From positions 372,001 to 436,000 of the forward strand of contig NZ_CP070351.1 of assembly GCF_016919385.1 (NCBI RefSeq): a DNA stretch of 64,000 bases. The letters are read 5' to 3'. A program made the translations under genes and the position numbers. A model generated the notes under the pieces. It was not told the DNA's origin. It ran no database searches and was given only the letters and a program-made list of their open reading frames with translations. Origin of the DNA: Gordonia sp. PDNC005 (GTDB lineage Bacteria; Actinomycetota; Actinomycetes; Mycobacteriales; Mycobacteriaceae). Each line of letters opens with the position of its first letter. Positions within the stretch are counted from its first letter, which is position 1. Positions 33,701-43,826 of this stretch are shown piece after piece.

Positions 33701-33719
33701 TATTGCTAGCCTACCCTTA
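33701..33719 (+). promoter_or_regulatory. IdeR/DtxR box at the siderophore permease promoter
   Basis: A 19-bp site with core CTAGCCTACCCT matches the IdeR palindrome consensus at about 13 of 19 positions. It overlaps a -10 hexamer TAGCCT (33707-33712) and reaches the ATG, so iron-bound IdeR would repress directly. No Shine-Dalgarno precedes the ATG (leaderless). Confidence 0.65.
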
Positions 33720-34708
33720 TGTCCAGGCCGCGGATGTTAGCCGCACTCAGCGTTCTGCTGGTCGCAGCTGCCACCGCGTCGATCCTGTTCGCGACTCGAT
33801 CGGTGTCGGTCGCCGAAGTCGTCACCTCCCTTTGGCATCGCGACCCGACAGACGATCTCTACATTCTGGTCCGCGACGAGCGGATACCCCGCACCCTGAT
33901 GGCGATCGTCGTCGGCGGTGCGATGGCGGTCGCCGGCGCCGTGATCCAGGGTTACACCCGGAATCCGCTCGCCGACCCCGGCATCCTAGGCATCTCGAAC
34001 GGTGCCGGTTTCGCGGCGGTGCTCGCCGCGATGCTGTTCGGGGCGCAGAGCGCCGGGATGTCAGTGCTGTTCGGGCTGGCTGGAGCCGCCGTCGCCGCAC
34101 TGCTGGTATTCGGCATCGGGACCCTCGGCGCGGGCGGGGGCCCCATGTCATTGGTGCTGTCGGGAGCAGCGCTGACCGCGTTCTTCGTCTCGGCGACAAC
34201 TGCGGTGGTACTCGCGAACAAAGAGAGTCTCAATCAGTACCGCTTCTGGAATGCGGGATCGCTCGTCGGCCGAGGACTCGACGTCCTCGGCCCGGTAACT
34301 GTCCCTGTTCTCCTTGGGCTCGTGTTGGCGTTCGCCGTGGGGCCGGCCTTGAATGCGTTGGCGGTCGGAGACGAAACAGCCACAGCGCTCGGCATCCGTA
34401 TCGGCTGGGTTCGCGCAGCGTGTTTCCTTTCCATCACCCTTCTCACTGGTGCGGCCAGTGCGGCGGTCGGCCCGATCGTGTTCGTCGGGCTGGTGGTCCC
34501 TCACCTGATCCGTGCGGTGACCGGCCCAGACCATCGATGGCTTCTCCCGTTGTGCGTTCCAGCAGGTGCGGTGTTGGTGCTCGTGTCGGATGTGATCGCA
34601 CGGATCGTCCTCCGCCCGGCGGAGGTGCCGGTCGGCGTTGTGCTGGCGTTCGTCGGCGTGCCGTGCTTCATCTGGTTCATTCGACGACGGAAGCTGGTCG
34701 CAGCATGA
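33719..34708 (+). CDS. Siderophore ABC transporter permease (FecCD family), subunit 1
   Basis: 329 residues with about nine or ten hydrophobic helices. FecCD hallmarks: RIPRTLMAIVVGGAMAVAGA, the TRNPLADPGILGISNGAGFA loop that contacts the ATPase and substrate channel, and GPIVFVGLVVPHLIR near the C-terminus. It pairs with the next permease, which overlaps its stop (ATGA). The IdeR box at 33701 indicates iron control. Gene names such as fepD are avoided because the siderophore is unknown. Confidence 0.92.
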   Translation: MSRPRMLAALSVLLVAAATASILFATRSVSVAEVVTSLWHRDPTDDLYILVRDERIPRTLMAIVVGGAMAVAGAVIQGYTRNPLADPGILGISNGAGFAAVLAAMLFGAQSAGMSVLFGLAGAAVAALLVFGIGTLGAGGGPMSLVLSGAALTAFFVSATTAVVLANKESLNQYRFWNAGSLVGRGLDVLGPVTVPVLLGLVLAFAVGPALNALAVGDETATALGIRIGWVRAACFLSITLLTGAASAAVGPIVFVGLVVPHLIRAVTGPDHRWLLPLCVPAGAVLVLVSDVIARIVLRPAEVPVGVVLAFVGVPCFIWFIRRRKLVAA

Positions 34709-35766
34709 GCGCGGAACTGACGACGCCGGCTCCGCTGCCTCGACGTGGCGAGGTCGTGCTGCCAGTCCCCAGAATGCGAGTCCGCTGGTACGGCGTGGCG
34801 GTCGCCGGGATCCTCACTGCGGTCCTGCTCGTGGAGATCGCGTTGGAACTGTCGATCGGTGAGTACCCGATCGCCCTCGGCGACGCGTTTCGGATCATGT
34901 TCGGTGGGGGCGACGACATCGAACGCCTCGTCGTCGACTCCCGGCTCGCGCGGGCGCTCGTGGCACTCGGTGCGGGAATCGCACTCGGCTCGGCAGGCGC
35001 CCTGACCCAGACGATGGCGAAGAATCCGCTCGCCAGCCCCGATGTCATCGGAATCACCATGGGCGCAAGCGCAGCCGCAGTCTTCGTGCAGGTGACCGCT
35101 CCGAACTTCGCGGGCGTGTGGAGCGTCCCGATAGCGGCGATGGCGGGTGGAGTGGCCACCGCGACCGTCGTCGTTCTGCTGTCGGCGGGAGGCGGAGTCG
35201 ACACCATGCGACTAGTTCTCGTCGGCGTGGCAGTGAACGCCCTAGCCGCAGCTGTGGTCTCGTTCCTTCTCGTCAGCATCGATCTGCAGGACGCATCGTC
35301 CGCCGTCTCATGGCTGGCGGGGAGTGTCACCAACAGCACGTGGGTCGAGGTGGGCCCGCTGTGGGCGGTGATCGCCGTGTGTGCGGTAGTCGCGGCTGCG
35401 ACATCGTTCGACCTGCGGGTGATGCGTCTGTCCGACGCTTCGGCACGGGGTCTCGGTGCCCCGGTCGGTGTCCTCACACTCGTCTACTGGGCCGTTGCCG
35501 TCTTGCTCGTGTCGGCTGCGGTCGCGGCGTCGGGACCGATCGGCTTCATCGCACTGGCCGGCCCTCAGATCGCACGCCTGATGTTCCGATCGCCGACACC
35601 CCCGCTGATCGGTGCCGCGCTCACCGGGGGTGTGCTTCTGCTGGGTGCGGACCTTCTGAGTCGGCTCGTGCTGTCTGATCTGGCAGTCGGTGTGGTCACT
35701 GGAGTCCTCGGCGCACCGTTCTTGCTGGCGTTGCTCGTGATCATGCACAGAAAGGCCACGGTATGA
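34705..35766 (+). CDS. Siderophore ABC transporter permease (FecCD family), subunit 2
   Basis: 353 residues from ATG 34705, overlapping the upstream stop by 4 nt; a longer upstream frame is spurious. A ~30-residue hydrophilic N-terminus precedes the first helix. Motifs RLARALVALGAGIALGSAGA and MAKNPLASPDVIGITMGASA match the FecCD coupling region, and GPIGFIALAGPQIARLMFR is the C-terminal signature. It forms a heterodimer with the preceding permease. The ATPase gene begins in its stop codon. Confidence 0.92.
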   Translation: MSAELTTPAPLPRRGEVVLPVPRMRVRWYGVAVAGILTAVLLVEIALELSIGEYPIALGDAFRIMFGGGDDIERLVVDSRLARALVALGAGIALGSAGALTQTMAKNPLASPDVIGITMGASAAAVFVQVTAPNFAGVWSVPIAAMAGGVATATVVVLLSAGGGVDTMRLVLVGVAVNALAAAVVSFLLVSIDLQDASSAVSWLAGSVTNSTWVEVGPLWAVIAVCAVVAAATSFDLRVMRLSDASARGLGAPVGVLTLVYWAVAVLLVSAAVAASGPIGFIALAGPQIARLMFRSPTPPLIGAALTGGVLLLGADLLSRLVLSDLAVGVVTGVLGAPFLLALLVIMHRKATV

Positions 35767-36602
35767 CGGAGAAGTCCCCACCCGACTCGTCGGCGGCGCC
35801 TGGACTCTCGGCGCAGAGGATCAGGGTCGCGTACGGCGACCGCACCGTCATCGACGACCTGTCGGTGAGCATCGCGCCAAACGCCCTCACCGGGGTCGTC
35901 GGACCGAACGGGTGCGGAAAGTCGACACTCGTCAAAGCGCTGTCGCGGCTCAATCCGCTTTCCGCAGGGGCAGTCATGCTCGACGGCGAGCCGATCTCGG
36001 CGATGTCGACTCGAGCCCTCGCCCGGGCGATCGGCGTACTGCCGCAGAACCCGATCGCGCCCGAGGGGATTCAGGTCGCTGATCTTGTCGCCTTGGGGCG
36101 GCATCCTCACCAGAACTGGATCCGGCAATGGTCTGGCCGGGATTCGGATGAGATCGTTCGTGCCCTCGAACAGACCGGTGTGGCCGACCTGGCGGACCGA
36201 CGCGTGTCGGACCTGTCTGGAGGTCAGCGGCAGAGGGTCTGGGTTGCAATGGTCCTCGCACAGCAGACAGACATCTTGCTGCTCGACGAACCTACGACGT
36301 TTCTCGACCTCGCACGCAGCCTCGAGTTGCTCGACCTTGTGGACATGCTCCATGCCGAGCAGGGCCGGACTGTCGTGATGGTGCTGCACGACTTGGCTCT
36401 CGCCTGCCGATACTGCGACGAATTGATCGTCATGCGCGACGGATCGATCGTCGTCCAGGGCGCGCCGCAGGACATCGTCACCGAGGAGTTGCTCTGGGAT
36501 GTCTTCGGTCTCCGCAGCAGAGTCATCCCCGACCCCGTGTCTGATCAGCCGCTGGTCGTACCTGTCGGGGAGCGGCGAGTGCGCCGCAGTATCGTTTCTT
36601 AA
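35763..36602 (+). CDS. Siderophore ABC transporter ATPase (FepC-like)
   Basis: 279 residues. Walker A GPNGCGKST at 47-55, Q-loop PQNPIAP, signature LSGGQ at 151-155, Walker B ILLLDEP at 171-177 followed by the D-loop and switch His in VLHDLALA. It has the standard length and pattern of the FecE/FepC ATPases energising iron-siderophore uptake. ATG overlaps the permease stop (ATGA), so the three subunits are translationally coupled. Confidence 0.94.
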   Translation: MTEKSPPDSSAAPGLSAQRIRVAYGDRTVIDDLSVSIAPNALTGVVGPNGCGKSTLVKALSRLNPLSAGAVMLDGEPISAMSTRALARAIGVLPQNPIAPEGIQVADLVALGRHPHQNWIRQWSGRDSDEIVRALEQTGVADLADRRVSDLSGGQRQRVWVAMVLAQQTDILLLDEPTTFLDLARSLELLDLVDMLHAEQGRTVVMVLHDLALACRYCDELIVMRDGSIVVQGAPQDIVTEELLWDVFGLRSRVIPDPVSDQPLVVPVGERRVRRSIVS

Positions 36603-36621
36603 TTAGGTAACGCTCACCTAT
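36603..36621 (+). promoter_or_regulatory. IdeR/DtxR box before the siderophore-binding lipoprotein
   Basis: TTAGGTAACGCTCACCTAT matches the IdeR consensus at about 14 of 19 positions, with intact TTAGGT and ACCTA half-sites. It starts immediately after the ATPase stop and lies ~47 nt before the lipoprotein ATG, implying a second iron-controlled promoter. Confidence 0.82.
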
Positions 36622-36667
36622 GCTTGGGCGATCTGATGCTCAACGACCACACATTCCTGGAGGACAT

Positions 36668-37681
36668 ATGACCAACCAGTCGAGGCGCACGATCGGTGTC
36701 ATCGCCGTCGTCATCGCACTCATCGCGGCACTCGTTGCCTGTGGAAGCGGCGACGACTCGACCGACGGGTCGAGTCAGGTGACTCCGGAAGCGGGCGCTC
36801 TGCCGGTGACCCTGAACCACAAGTTCGGGCAGACGACAGTGACCAAGGCACCCAGCCGCGTCGTGTCGCTCGGCTACTCCGATCAGGATGCGCTGCTTGC
36901 TCTCGGCATCACGCCGATCGCTGTTCGCAATTGGGAGGGCATGGCCCCGGAGGGCGAACCCGCCGGTCCGTGGGCGATCGACAAGGTGACCGGCGACAAG
37001 CCGAAGATCATCACCTCCGACACCGTCTCGTTCGAGGAGGTCGCGGCGCTCAAACCGGACCTGATCGTCGCTGTCTACTCGGACGTCGACAAGTCGTTGT
37101 ACGACCAGCTGAGCAAGGTCGCGCCAGTCCTGGTCCAGAAGGGAGAGTTCGACGACTACCAGCAGCCGTGGGACGTCACGACTGAGGAGATCGGCAAGGC
37201 TGTCGGCAAACCCGAAGCCGCGAAAGCGCTCGTCGCAGGTGTGAAGGGTCGCATCGCAGACCTGGCCGCACGACATCAGAACTGGAAGGGCAAGACGGTC
37301 TCGATCGCCACCTACGACGGGACTGATCTCGCCGCATTCGCAGGGGCGGATCCGCGAGTCGCGTTCTTCAAGGCGCTCGGCTTCGCGCCGAATCAGGCCG
37401 TGGACGCGGCAGCGGGTGACAAGTTCTACGCCAAGCTCTCGATCGAAGAGGCGCGGAAGCTCGACACCGACGTCATCGTGTGGGATCAGTTGTCCTACGC
37501 GCCGAAGGGCAAGGCGACGATCACCGAACAGTCCACGCTCGCGAATCTCCCGGCTGTGAGGGATGGGCGGAGTGTGTTCCTCGAGGGCGAGCTGGAGAAG
37601 GCGTTCGGTTGGCAGACCGTGCTCAGTCTTGGCTTCGTCGTCGACAACATCGAGCAGCCGCTGGTCGCCGCGACCAGCTGA
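36668..37681 (+). CDS. Iron-siderophore-binding lipoprotein (FepB/periplasmic-binding family)
   Basis: 337 residues from ATG 36668 behind CTGGAGGA. The lipoprotein signal ends in lipobox LVAC with C25. The mature protein is a class III binding fold (PF01497 type): RVVSLGYSDQDALLALGITP near the start, LKPDLIVAVYSDVD, a long connecting helix in the middle, and a C-terminal lobe with IVWDQLSYAP. It captures ferric siderophore outside the membrane for the upstream permease-ATPase. The overall pattern is of FepB/FhuD-like proteins for catecholate- or hydroxamate-type compounds; the exact ligand is not decidable. Confidence 0.92.
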   Translation: MTNQSRRTIGVIAVVIALIAALVACGSGDDSTDGSSQVTPEAGALPVTLNHKFGQTTVTKAPSRVVSLGYSDQDALLALGITPIAVRNWEGMAPEGEPAGPWAIDKVTGDKPKIITSDTVSFEEVAALKPDLIVAVYSDVDKSLYDQLSKVAPVLVQKGEFDDYQQPWDVTTEEIGKAVGKPEAAKALVAGVKGRIADLAARHQNWKGKTVSIATYDGTDLAAFAGADPRVAFFKALGFAPNQAVDAAAGDKFYAKLSIEEARKLDTDVIVWDQLSYAPKGKATITEQSTLANLPAVRDGRSVFLEGELEKAFGWQTVLSLGFVVDNIEQPLVAATS

Positions 37682-37712
37682 ACTCGGCCGTGCTCGGCAA
37701 ACGGTCGACGAA

Positions 37713-39347
37713 TTAGAGGTCGGCGGCGTCGATGATGCGGTAGGCGTAGCCCTGTTCGGCGAGGAAGCGCTGGCGGTGGGCTGCGTAATCGGCGTCGAGG
37801 GAGTCGCGGGAGACTACGGAGTAGAAATGCGCCTGCCCGCCGTCGGCCTTGGGGCGCAGGAGCCTCCCGAGGCGCTGCGCCTCCTCCTGCCGTGAGCCGA
37901 ACGTACCCGACACCTGCACGGCGACGGACGCCTCGGGCAGGTCGATGGAGAAGTTCGCGACTTTGGAGACGACAAGCGTCGACAGTTCGCCGCGACGGAA
38001 CGCGTCGAACAGCTTCTCTCGTTCGGCATTTCGGGTCGACCCCTGGATCACCGGGCAGTTCAGCGCTTCGCCGAGTGCCTCGAGCTGATCGATGTACGCG
38101 CCGATCACCAGAGTCTGGGCGCCGGAGTGACGGTCGAGGATCGACTTCACCACCGACATCTTCGATCGCGCCGTCGAGCAGAGCTTGTACTTCTCCTCGG
38201 CTTCGGCGACGGCGTACTGGAGACGCTCCTCGTCGGTCATCGTCACGCGGACCTCAACACAGTCGGCAGGGGCGATCCACCCCTGCGCCTCGATGTCCTT
38301 CCACGGTGCGTCGTACCGCTTGGGGCCGATCAGGCTGAACACGTCGCCTTCCCGGCCGTCCTCACGGACGAGTGTCGCCGTGAGCCCGAGCCTGCGGCGC
38401 GACTGGAGGTCCGCCGTCATTCGGAACACAGGTGCCGGAAGCAGGTGGACCTCGTCGTACACGATGAGGCCCCAGTCCCGAGAGTCGAAGAGATCAAGAT
38501 TCTTGTACTCGCCCTTCGACTTCCGAGTCACCACCTGATAGGTCGCGATGGTCACCGGGCGAATCTCTTTGCGTTCGCCCGAGTACTCGCCGATCTCGTC
38601 CTCGGTGAGCGACGTGCGAGCAACGAGTTCACGCTTCCACTGCCGACCCGCGACGGTGTTCGTCACCAGGATCAGGGTGGTGGCAGCGGCCTTCGCCATC
38701 GCCGCGGCGCCGACCATCGTCTTACCCGCACCGCACGGCAGGACGACGACTCCGGAGCCGCCGGCCCAGAACGAGTCGGCCGCGAGTTCTTGGTAGTCAC
38801 GCAGAGCCCAGCCGTCCTGTACAAGATCGATCGGGTGCGCCTCGCCGTCGACGTACCCGGCGAGGTCTTCGGCAGGCCATCCCACCTTGAGCAGCACCTG
38901 CTTGAGTCGTCCGCGCTCGGACGGGTGCACCACGACGGTGTCGTCGTCGAGGCGATCGCCCAGCATCGGTGCGACCTTCTTGTTGCGGAGGATCTCCTCG
39001 AGCACAGCACGGTCGAACGACACCAGCGTCAGGCCGTGTGCAGGATGCTTCACCAGTTGAAGCCTGCCGAACCTGCCCATGGTGTCGACGATGTCGACGA
39101 GCAAAGGCTGCGGGACGGGGAACCGGGAGTAGGTGACGAGAGCGTCGACAACCTGCTCGGCGTCGTGGCCCGCGGCTCGCGCATTCCACAGTGCGAGCGG
39201 AGTGACCCGGTAGGTGTGGATGTGTTCGGGCGCGCGCTCGAGTTCGGCGAACGGAGCGATCGCCGCCCGCGCCTTGGCGGCGTCCGGGTGATCCATCTCC
39301 AGCAGGAGGGTCTTGTCCGATTGCACGATCAGCGGTCCGTCAGTCAC
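37713..39347 (-). CDS. ercc3: XPB/Ssl2-type DNA helicase
   Basis: 544 residues from GTG 39347. SF2 helicase of the XPB family: N-terminal helicase-associated domain (~1-170), Walker A PCGAGKT at 204-210, DEVH box at 298-301, motif III LTATLVRED with the XPB-specific RED triad at 328-330, and a C-terminal RecA domain with GSTRNAEREKLFDAF and QRLGRLLRPK (motif VI). The M. tuberculosis homologue Rv0861c is a 3'-5' helicase able to unwind and anneal. The neighbouring gene on the same strand encodes the usual associated-domain partner. Confidence 0.95.
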   Translation of the reverse strand: MTDGPLIVQSDKTLLLEMDHPDAAKARAAIAPFAELERAPEHIHTYRVTPLALWNARAAGHDAEQVVDALVTYSRFPVPQPLLVDIVDTMGRFGRLQLVKHPAHGLTLVSFDRAVLEEILRNKKVAPMLGDRLDDDTVVVHPSERGRLKQVLLKVGWPAEDLAGYVDGEAHPIDLVQDGWALRDYQELAADSFWAGGSGVVVLPCGAGKTMVGAAAMAKAAATTLILVTNTVAGRQWKRELVARTSLTEDEIGEYSGERKEIRPVTIATYQVVTRKSKGEYKNLDLFDSRDWGLIVYDEVHLLPAPVFRMTADLQSRRRLGLTATLVREDGREGDVFSLIGPKRYDAPWKDIEAQGWIAPADCVEVRVTMTDEERLQYAVAEAEEKYKLCSTARSKMSVVKSILDRHSGAQTLVIGAYIDQLEALGEALNCPVIQGSTRNAEREKLFDAFRRGELSTLVVSKVANFSIDLPEASVAVQVSGTFGSRQEEAQRLGRLLRPKADGGQAHFYSVVSRDSLDADYAAHRQRFLAEQGYAYRIIDAADL

Positions 39348-39399
39348 CCGACCATTGTTCCTTTCTCGGGAGGTCCCGGCCACCTCGGGTCGGTTCGGG

Positions 39400-41745
39400 C
39401 TACAGGAGTTCGACGCGGGTGATGCGGTGGAGGGCGAAGCGGATGTCGGTGTCGCCCGCCTCCTCGTCGGCGACGAGTTGCCCTGCCGCCAATGATCGAG
39501 CCTTCACGACGTGTCGGCTCGCACCGCCCTGGGCGTCGACGTAACCGATGCGAAGCCGCCGACCGGTCTGGAGCGCGAGCTGGATCAGCGTCGACGTCGT
39601 CTCGCCCGAGCCGGATGTCGCGTGCGCGGTGATCGGTCCGTCCGCCCGGTCGGCGGTCCGCATGCGCGAAACCACGGTGCTCGCCTGTCCGGGGCCGATC
39701 CGCCCTCGTTTGGCGGGTCGCCTGGAGCCCGATTGACGTGCGTGCACACGGACACCCGTGCTGCGCAGGTCGACGAGTGTGCCCGACGAGTCTTCGCCCG
39801 CGGGCGCGAAGCCGGCGCCGCGGAGACGCTCGATCACTTCCCGCAGTGGCGCCCCCGACACTGCGACAGTGGGCGCCAGCGCTCGGAGGGCGAGCTCTGC
39901 GGCGGCGTCGCTGCGCAGGACTTCGGTGAGCATCGCGGCGTCGTCGCAGCGGACGAACGACGACGCGACACCGACCCGGAGACTGCCGTGACGCCGCGCG
40001 ACGTCGTCGATGAGATACGTCAAGGACTGCGGCACAGGAGTTTTCGAGTGTTCGGTGAACAACGCCGACAGTTCTGCCGCGGTGCGTCCAGCGTCCAACG
40101 CGCGGCGTACACCGTCCTCGGTGACGCGGTACACCGACGCGGCACCGCCTGATTCGAGGTCGGCGACCAACGCGAGTCGGTCGGCGAGCGACTGTGTCAG
40201 CGGGCCGGGGACGGTGACCGTGAAGTCGGCCTGGACCAGGAAGTAGTCGATCGGTTCGGGCAGTGACGACGCCATCGCGGCGACGAGCGCACTGGAGTCC
40301 TCGGCGTCCGGATCCGACTCGAGCAGCGTTCGGCCGGCCGATGTGAGACTCCCGTGGGCCACCAAGCCGAGTTCGGTTGCCTCGCGCAGAGTCTCACCGA
40401 CCACACGACGTGACAGCCGCCGAAGCTGGCGCGGATGCCGCCAGCCGAGCAGCGCGACAAGGTCGTCGACGGTCACCGGTACCGATGGCCGGGTCTCGGT
40501 CAGTGGCGCGAGCACTGTGCGGCGCAGCAGCGGCGCAGCGGCGTCGAACGACTCCGACACGAGTGCCCCGATGATCGCGCCGTCGCGGTCGGTTTCGCCG
40601 ATCTGCCACGGGCGACGAGGCAGATCGAGCCACGCGGCGGACATGGTGGCCCAGCGGCGTTCCGGATCCTGGTGTCGCCAACCGTCGAAGACCGTGGTCG
40701 GCGCGAACACCTCGTCGGTCGACAACACGTCCATCGTCTCGGGCACACCGGCGCCGATCAGGCGGGCGGCGGTGAGGAGCTCAACCAGCAGGCCGACGCG
40801 GGTGACGCTCACTCCGAGGGTCTTGGCGAGACGGCGGAGCTCACGCACTCCCATGCCGCCCGACCGTAGGACCGCGGCCGGGGCCTCGCCGAGCGCTCCG
40901 ACCAGATCCGCGGTGTGCCGGAGCAACTCCAGTGCTTCGCCCGCACCGGCGGCGTCGACGTCGAATCGGGACGGATCCCCGGCGAGTACCGGTTCGCGGA
41001 GCGTCGCCGTGATCAGTGGCGGTTCGCCGCGCAGCACCTGCCCCACCTGCGGAGGAAGCTCGACTGTCTGCTCGTCGACTCGAGCCAACAGATCGGCGGC
41101 GAGGAGTCGGGGGACCGGTGCGGAGGCATCGGCGTCCGGTGCGGCGTCCCGCGACCGTCCGAGGGCCGGTCCCTGCGCCAACGTGCTCAGAAGTTCGCGC
41201 GGTCGCTCGTCGAGTGCGGCCACGCGCTCGGCGATGTCGGATGCGTCGACGGACGCCATCGGCCCGAGGAGATGGGGAGCACGCCAGGGGAGTGCGGACG
41301 GGAGGTGGCCCGCCGCAACCCAGCTCGCCGCCTTGCGGCCCGACGACGGCCCGGACGGCCAGATCAGGGCCCGCTCCGACAGATACGTCAGTCGTGCGTC
41401 CACGTCGGCGCGCAGCGCACGCCGGCCGAGTCGGGAGACGATGTCGTCGCGGCTCACCGGTCCGAGCAGATCGTGGTGGCCGTCCCCGGGTCGCTCCCTC
41501 TCTGCGAGGCGGGCGCAGTCGAGGAACGCCTCGACGACCGCCACGCTGAGAAGGTCGAGGCCTTCACCTGCGAGCGCGATGGACGCCGCCGACATGGCGC
41601 GCTGCGCCAGCACGCCGGTGCCGCGAGGCGGCGGCGACGCGAGGTCGGGGCGTCGGACCAGAAGTTCGACGAGCTGATCGTCCGACCGCGACGCCAACTC
41701 GTCGGATGACGTGCGCAACGACGGGTCCGGACTCATTCGGTCCAT
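39400..41745 (-). CDS. Helicase-associated-domain protein (Rv0862c-like)
   Basis: 781 residues from ATG 41745 (ATG 41736 is possible). A large soluble protein whose C-terminal part contains the helicase XPB/Ssl2 N-terminal-type domain ([18 protein letters not shown] ... [17 protein letters not shown] ... [16 protein letters not shown]). It ends with a WYL-like small domain ([22 protein letters not shown]). The N-terminal two thirds are helical, winged-helix-like repeats. Syntenic with Rv0862c next to the XPB helicase. Exact role unknown; a DNA-binding accessory factor for the helicase is a fair inference. Confidence 0.85.
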   Translation of the reverse strand: MDRMSPDPSLRTSSDELASRSDDQLVELLVRRPDLASPPPRGTGVLAQRAMSAASIALAGEGLDLLSVAVVEAFLDCARLAERERPGDGHHDLLGPVSRDDIVSRLGRRALRADVDARLTYLSERALIWPSGPSSGRKAASWVAAGHLPSALPWRAPHLLGPMASVDASDIAERVAALDERPRELLSTLAQGPALGRSRDAAPDADASAPVPRLLAADLLARVDEQTVELPPQVGQVLRGEPPLITATLREPVLAGDPSRFDVDAAGAGEALELLRHTADLVGALGEAPAAVLRSGGMGVRELRRLAKTLGVSVTRVGLLVELLTAARLIGAGVPETMDVLSTDEVFAPTTVFDGWRHQDPERRWATMSAAWLDLPRRPWQIGETDRDGAIIGALVSESFDAAAPLLRRTVLAPLTETRPSVPVTVDDLVALLGWRHPRQLRRLSRRVVGETLREATELGLVAHGSLTSAGRTLLESDPDAEDSSALVAAMASSLPEPIDYFLVQADFTVTVPGPLTQSLADRLALVADLESGGAASVYRVTEDGVRRALDAGRTAAELSALFTEHSKTPVPQSLTYLIDDVARRHGSLRVGVASSFVRCDDAAMLTEVLRSDAAAELALRALAPTVAVSGAPLREVIERLRGAGFAPAGEDSSGTLVDLRSTGVRVHARQSGSRRPAKRGRIGPGQASTVVSRMRTADRADGPITAHATSGSGETTSTLIQLALQTGRRLRIGYVDAQGGASRHVVKARSLAAGQLVADEEAGDTDIRFALHRITRVELL

Positions 41746-41814
41746 GTTACCGATCGGGACAGATGTACCCGGGTGTGTAGGCCCGCCGGGCCGTCGCATG
41801 GCAGAATGGTCGAC

Positions 41815-41994
41815 GTGGCTAAGAAGAATGGATACGTGGACGCGGGTTGGCCCGAAGAGGCCGGAGACGACCACGCTGTGACCGAGCTCCTCGCGCACCT
41901 CTCCGGTGCACTGTCCCCGTTCGGCGACACGCAGTTCCCGCTGCCTGTCGACGACCTTCCGTACATTCACGCGAAGACCGTCGTCAACCGCTGA
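41815..41994 (+). CDS. Small conserved protein, Rv0863-like by position
   Basis: 59 residues from GTG 41815; CAGAAT lies 7 nt upstream and suggests a leaderless transcript (ATG 41806 is the alternative start). Acidic, with the central motif [20 protein letters not shown] and an ending [12 protein letters not shown]. No known domain is recognised. It sits between the helicase partner and rpfA, as does Rv0863 in mycobacteria; the match rests mainly on position. A strong terminator follows 19 nt after the stop. Confidence 0.65.
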   Translation: MAKKNGYVDAGWPEEAGDDHAVTELLAHLSGALSPFGDTQFPLPVDDLPYIHAKTVVNR

Positions 41995-42013
41995 CGCCAC
42001 TCGCAGACAATCC

Positions 42014-42044
42014 AACGGCCCCCGCTCAATGAGCGGGGGCCGTT
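42014..42044 (+). terminator. Terminator of the small gene at 41815
   Basis: A 14-bp perfect stem (42014-42027 with 42031-42044), AAT loop, then GTTGTTG. Confidence 0.9.
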
Positions 42045-42068
42045 GTTGTTGTGGAGACGCCTCACGAC

Positions 42069-42145
42069 CTTTCGACTCGCTGCGCTCGCTCAAGGATCAG
42101 TGGGGACGCCTTCCTGCTTCTTGAGCGAGCGCAGCGAGTCGAAAG
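42069..42145. repeat. Inverted repeat with perfect 26-bp arms
   Basis: 42069-42094 and 42120-42145 are exact inverse copies (CTTTCGACTCGCTGCGCTCG at the outer part). The 25-bp centre is not palindromic. It lies between two terminators in a gene-free spot. The arm design (TTCGAC ... CTCAAG) resembles the element at 7124-7323, so both may belong to one dispersed genome repeat family. Confidence 0.85.
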
Positions 42146-42147
42146 GC

Positions 42148-42185
42148 GAAGACCCCCGCTCCGGAGAATCGGAGCGGGGGTCTTC
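42148..42185. terminator. Terminator of rpfA (minus strand), probably bidirectional
   Basis: A 15-bp perfect stem (42148-42162 with 42171-42185) around an 8-nt loop, 20 nt past the rpfA stop. Confidence 0.85.
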
Positions 42186-42205
42186 GGGTGATGCCTGGGT
42201 GAGGA

Positions 42206-43042
<837 letters not shown>

Positions 43043-43269
43043 TGTCCGGCGGAGCGAGGCTTGGCGCGGTCAGACGGGGCTATTCGGTTGAGTGGACATC
43101 ACCCTTCGATGACGACCGACCTGAACACTACGGGTTGGTACTCGCCAGTTCACCCGTTGTTTCGAGGAGCATTTCTACCGGCGAGTAACGCGTTTCGGAC
43201 AGCTTTCGGCGTCGTCGCAGTTCACGCAGCTGACACCCGGTCCGTATCCGGTTCGTTATCGTCTTGTTA
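43043..43269 (-). other. Gene-free rpfA promoter region
   Basis: This 227-bp stretch between the riboswitch and the CRP-type site should hold the rpfA promoter. No credible reading frame is seen on either strand, and no clear -35/-10 pair could be chosen by eye. Confidence 0.5.
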
Positions 43270-43285
43270 TGTGACAAGGATCACA
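43270..43285. promoter_or_regulatory. CRP/GlxR-type site upstream of rpfA
   Basis: TGTGA-CAAGGA-TCACA is a perfect TGTGA-N6-TCACA palindrome in the rpfA upstream region, ~230 bp before the riboswitch and 32 bp before the 3' end of the flavin reductase gene. Rv3676 (CRP) is known to control rpfA in M. tuberculosis. Confidence 0.8.
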
Positions 43286-43316
43286 TTCAGATTGAGACTC
43301 GCGCCACGCCGTTGGC

Positions 43317-43826
43317 TCAGGATTGTGTCCGGCGGGCTTCGAGAGCGCGGAATGTCGACGCGTGAAAGACAAGCGGCTCGACGCTCGGATCGCTGCGCAG
43401 CGCATGAATCTGCAGGAGGACGACGTAGTGATCGCCCGCCGGTACCTCCTGTAGCACCGAGCAGTCCAGATGGGCCGCGGCCCCGGTGATCATCAGGGCG
43501 CCCGATGCTGTGACGAATCGTTTCACTGAATCGAACCGCTGCTCCGGAGGGCCGGCCAGGCGGCGGCAGATCTCGCCCTGGTGTCCGGCGAACACGCTGA
43601 CGCCCAGCCGGTCGGCGGTTGTCAGTCGAGGCCACGTCGTCGACCCGTCACGGACGCACACCGATACGAGCGGTGGATCGAGAGAGACCGTGGCGAACGA
43701 GCTCGCCGACATCCCGATGTCTTCGCCGTCAGAGGTTCGGCGGCATACAGCGACGACACCGGTCGGGAAGCAACTGAAGGCCCGCTTGAGTGCGGATTCG
43801 TCTGACGCCGGCAGGAGGTCGGTCAT
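43317..43826 (-). CDS. Flavin reductase-like FMN-binding protein
   Basis: 169 residues from ATG 43826. Split-barrel flavin reductase family: AFSCFPTGVVAVCRR at the start, SASSFATVSLDPPLVSVCV, then GDHYVVLLQIHAL near the end. Such proteins reduce FMN or FAD with NAD(P)H, often for two-component monooxygenases, and some are stand-alone. It overlaps the upstream two-helix membrane protein gene by 4 nt, so the pair is coupled. No oxygenase is adjacent. Confidence 0.88.
   Translation of the reverse strand: MTDLLPASDESALKRAFSCFPTGVVAVCRRTSDGEDIGMSASSFATVSLDPPLVSVCVRDGSTTWPRLTTADRLGVSVFAGHQGEICRRLAGPPEQRFDSVKRFVTASGALMITGAAAHLDCSVLQEVPAGDHYVVLLQIHALRSDPSVEPLVFHASTFRALEARRTQS

Noticed and set aside
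32554..34704. A long upstream extension of the second FecCD permease
   Set aside because: The extension runs antisense through dapC and across the first permease in another frame; true start is ATG 34705 overlapping the first permease's stop.
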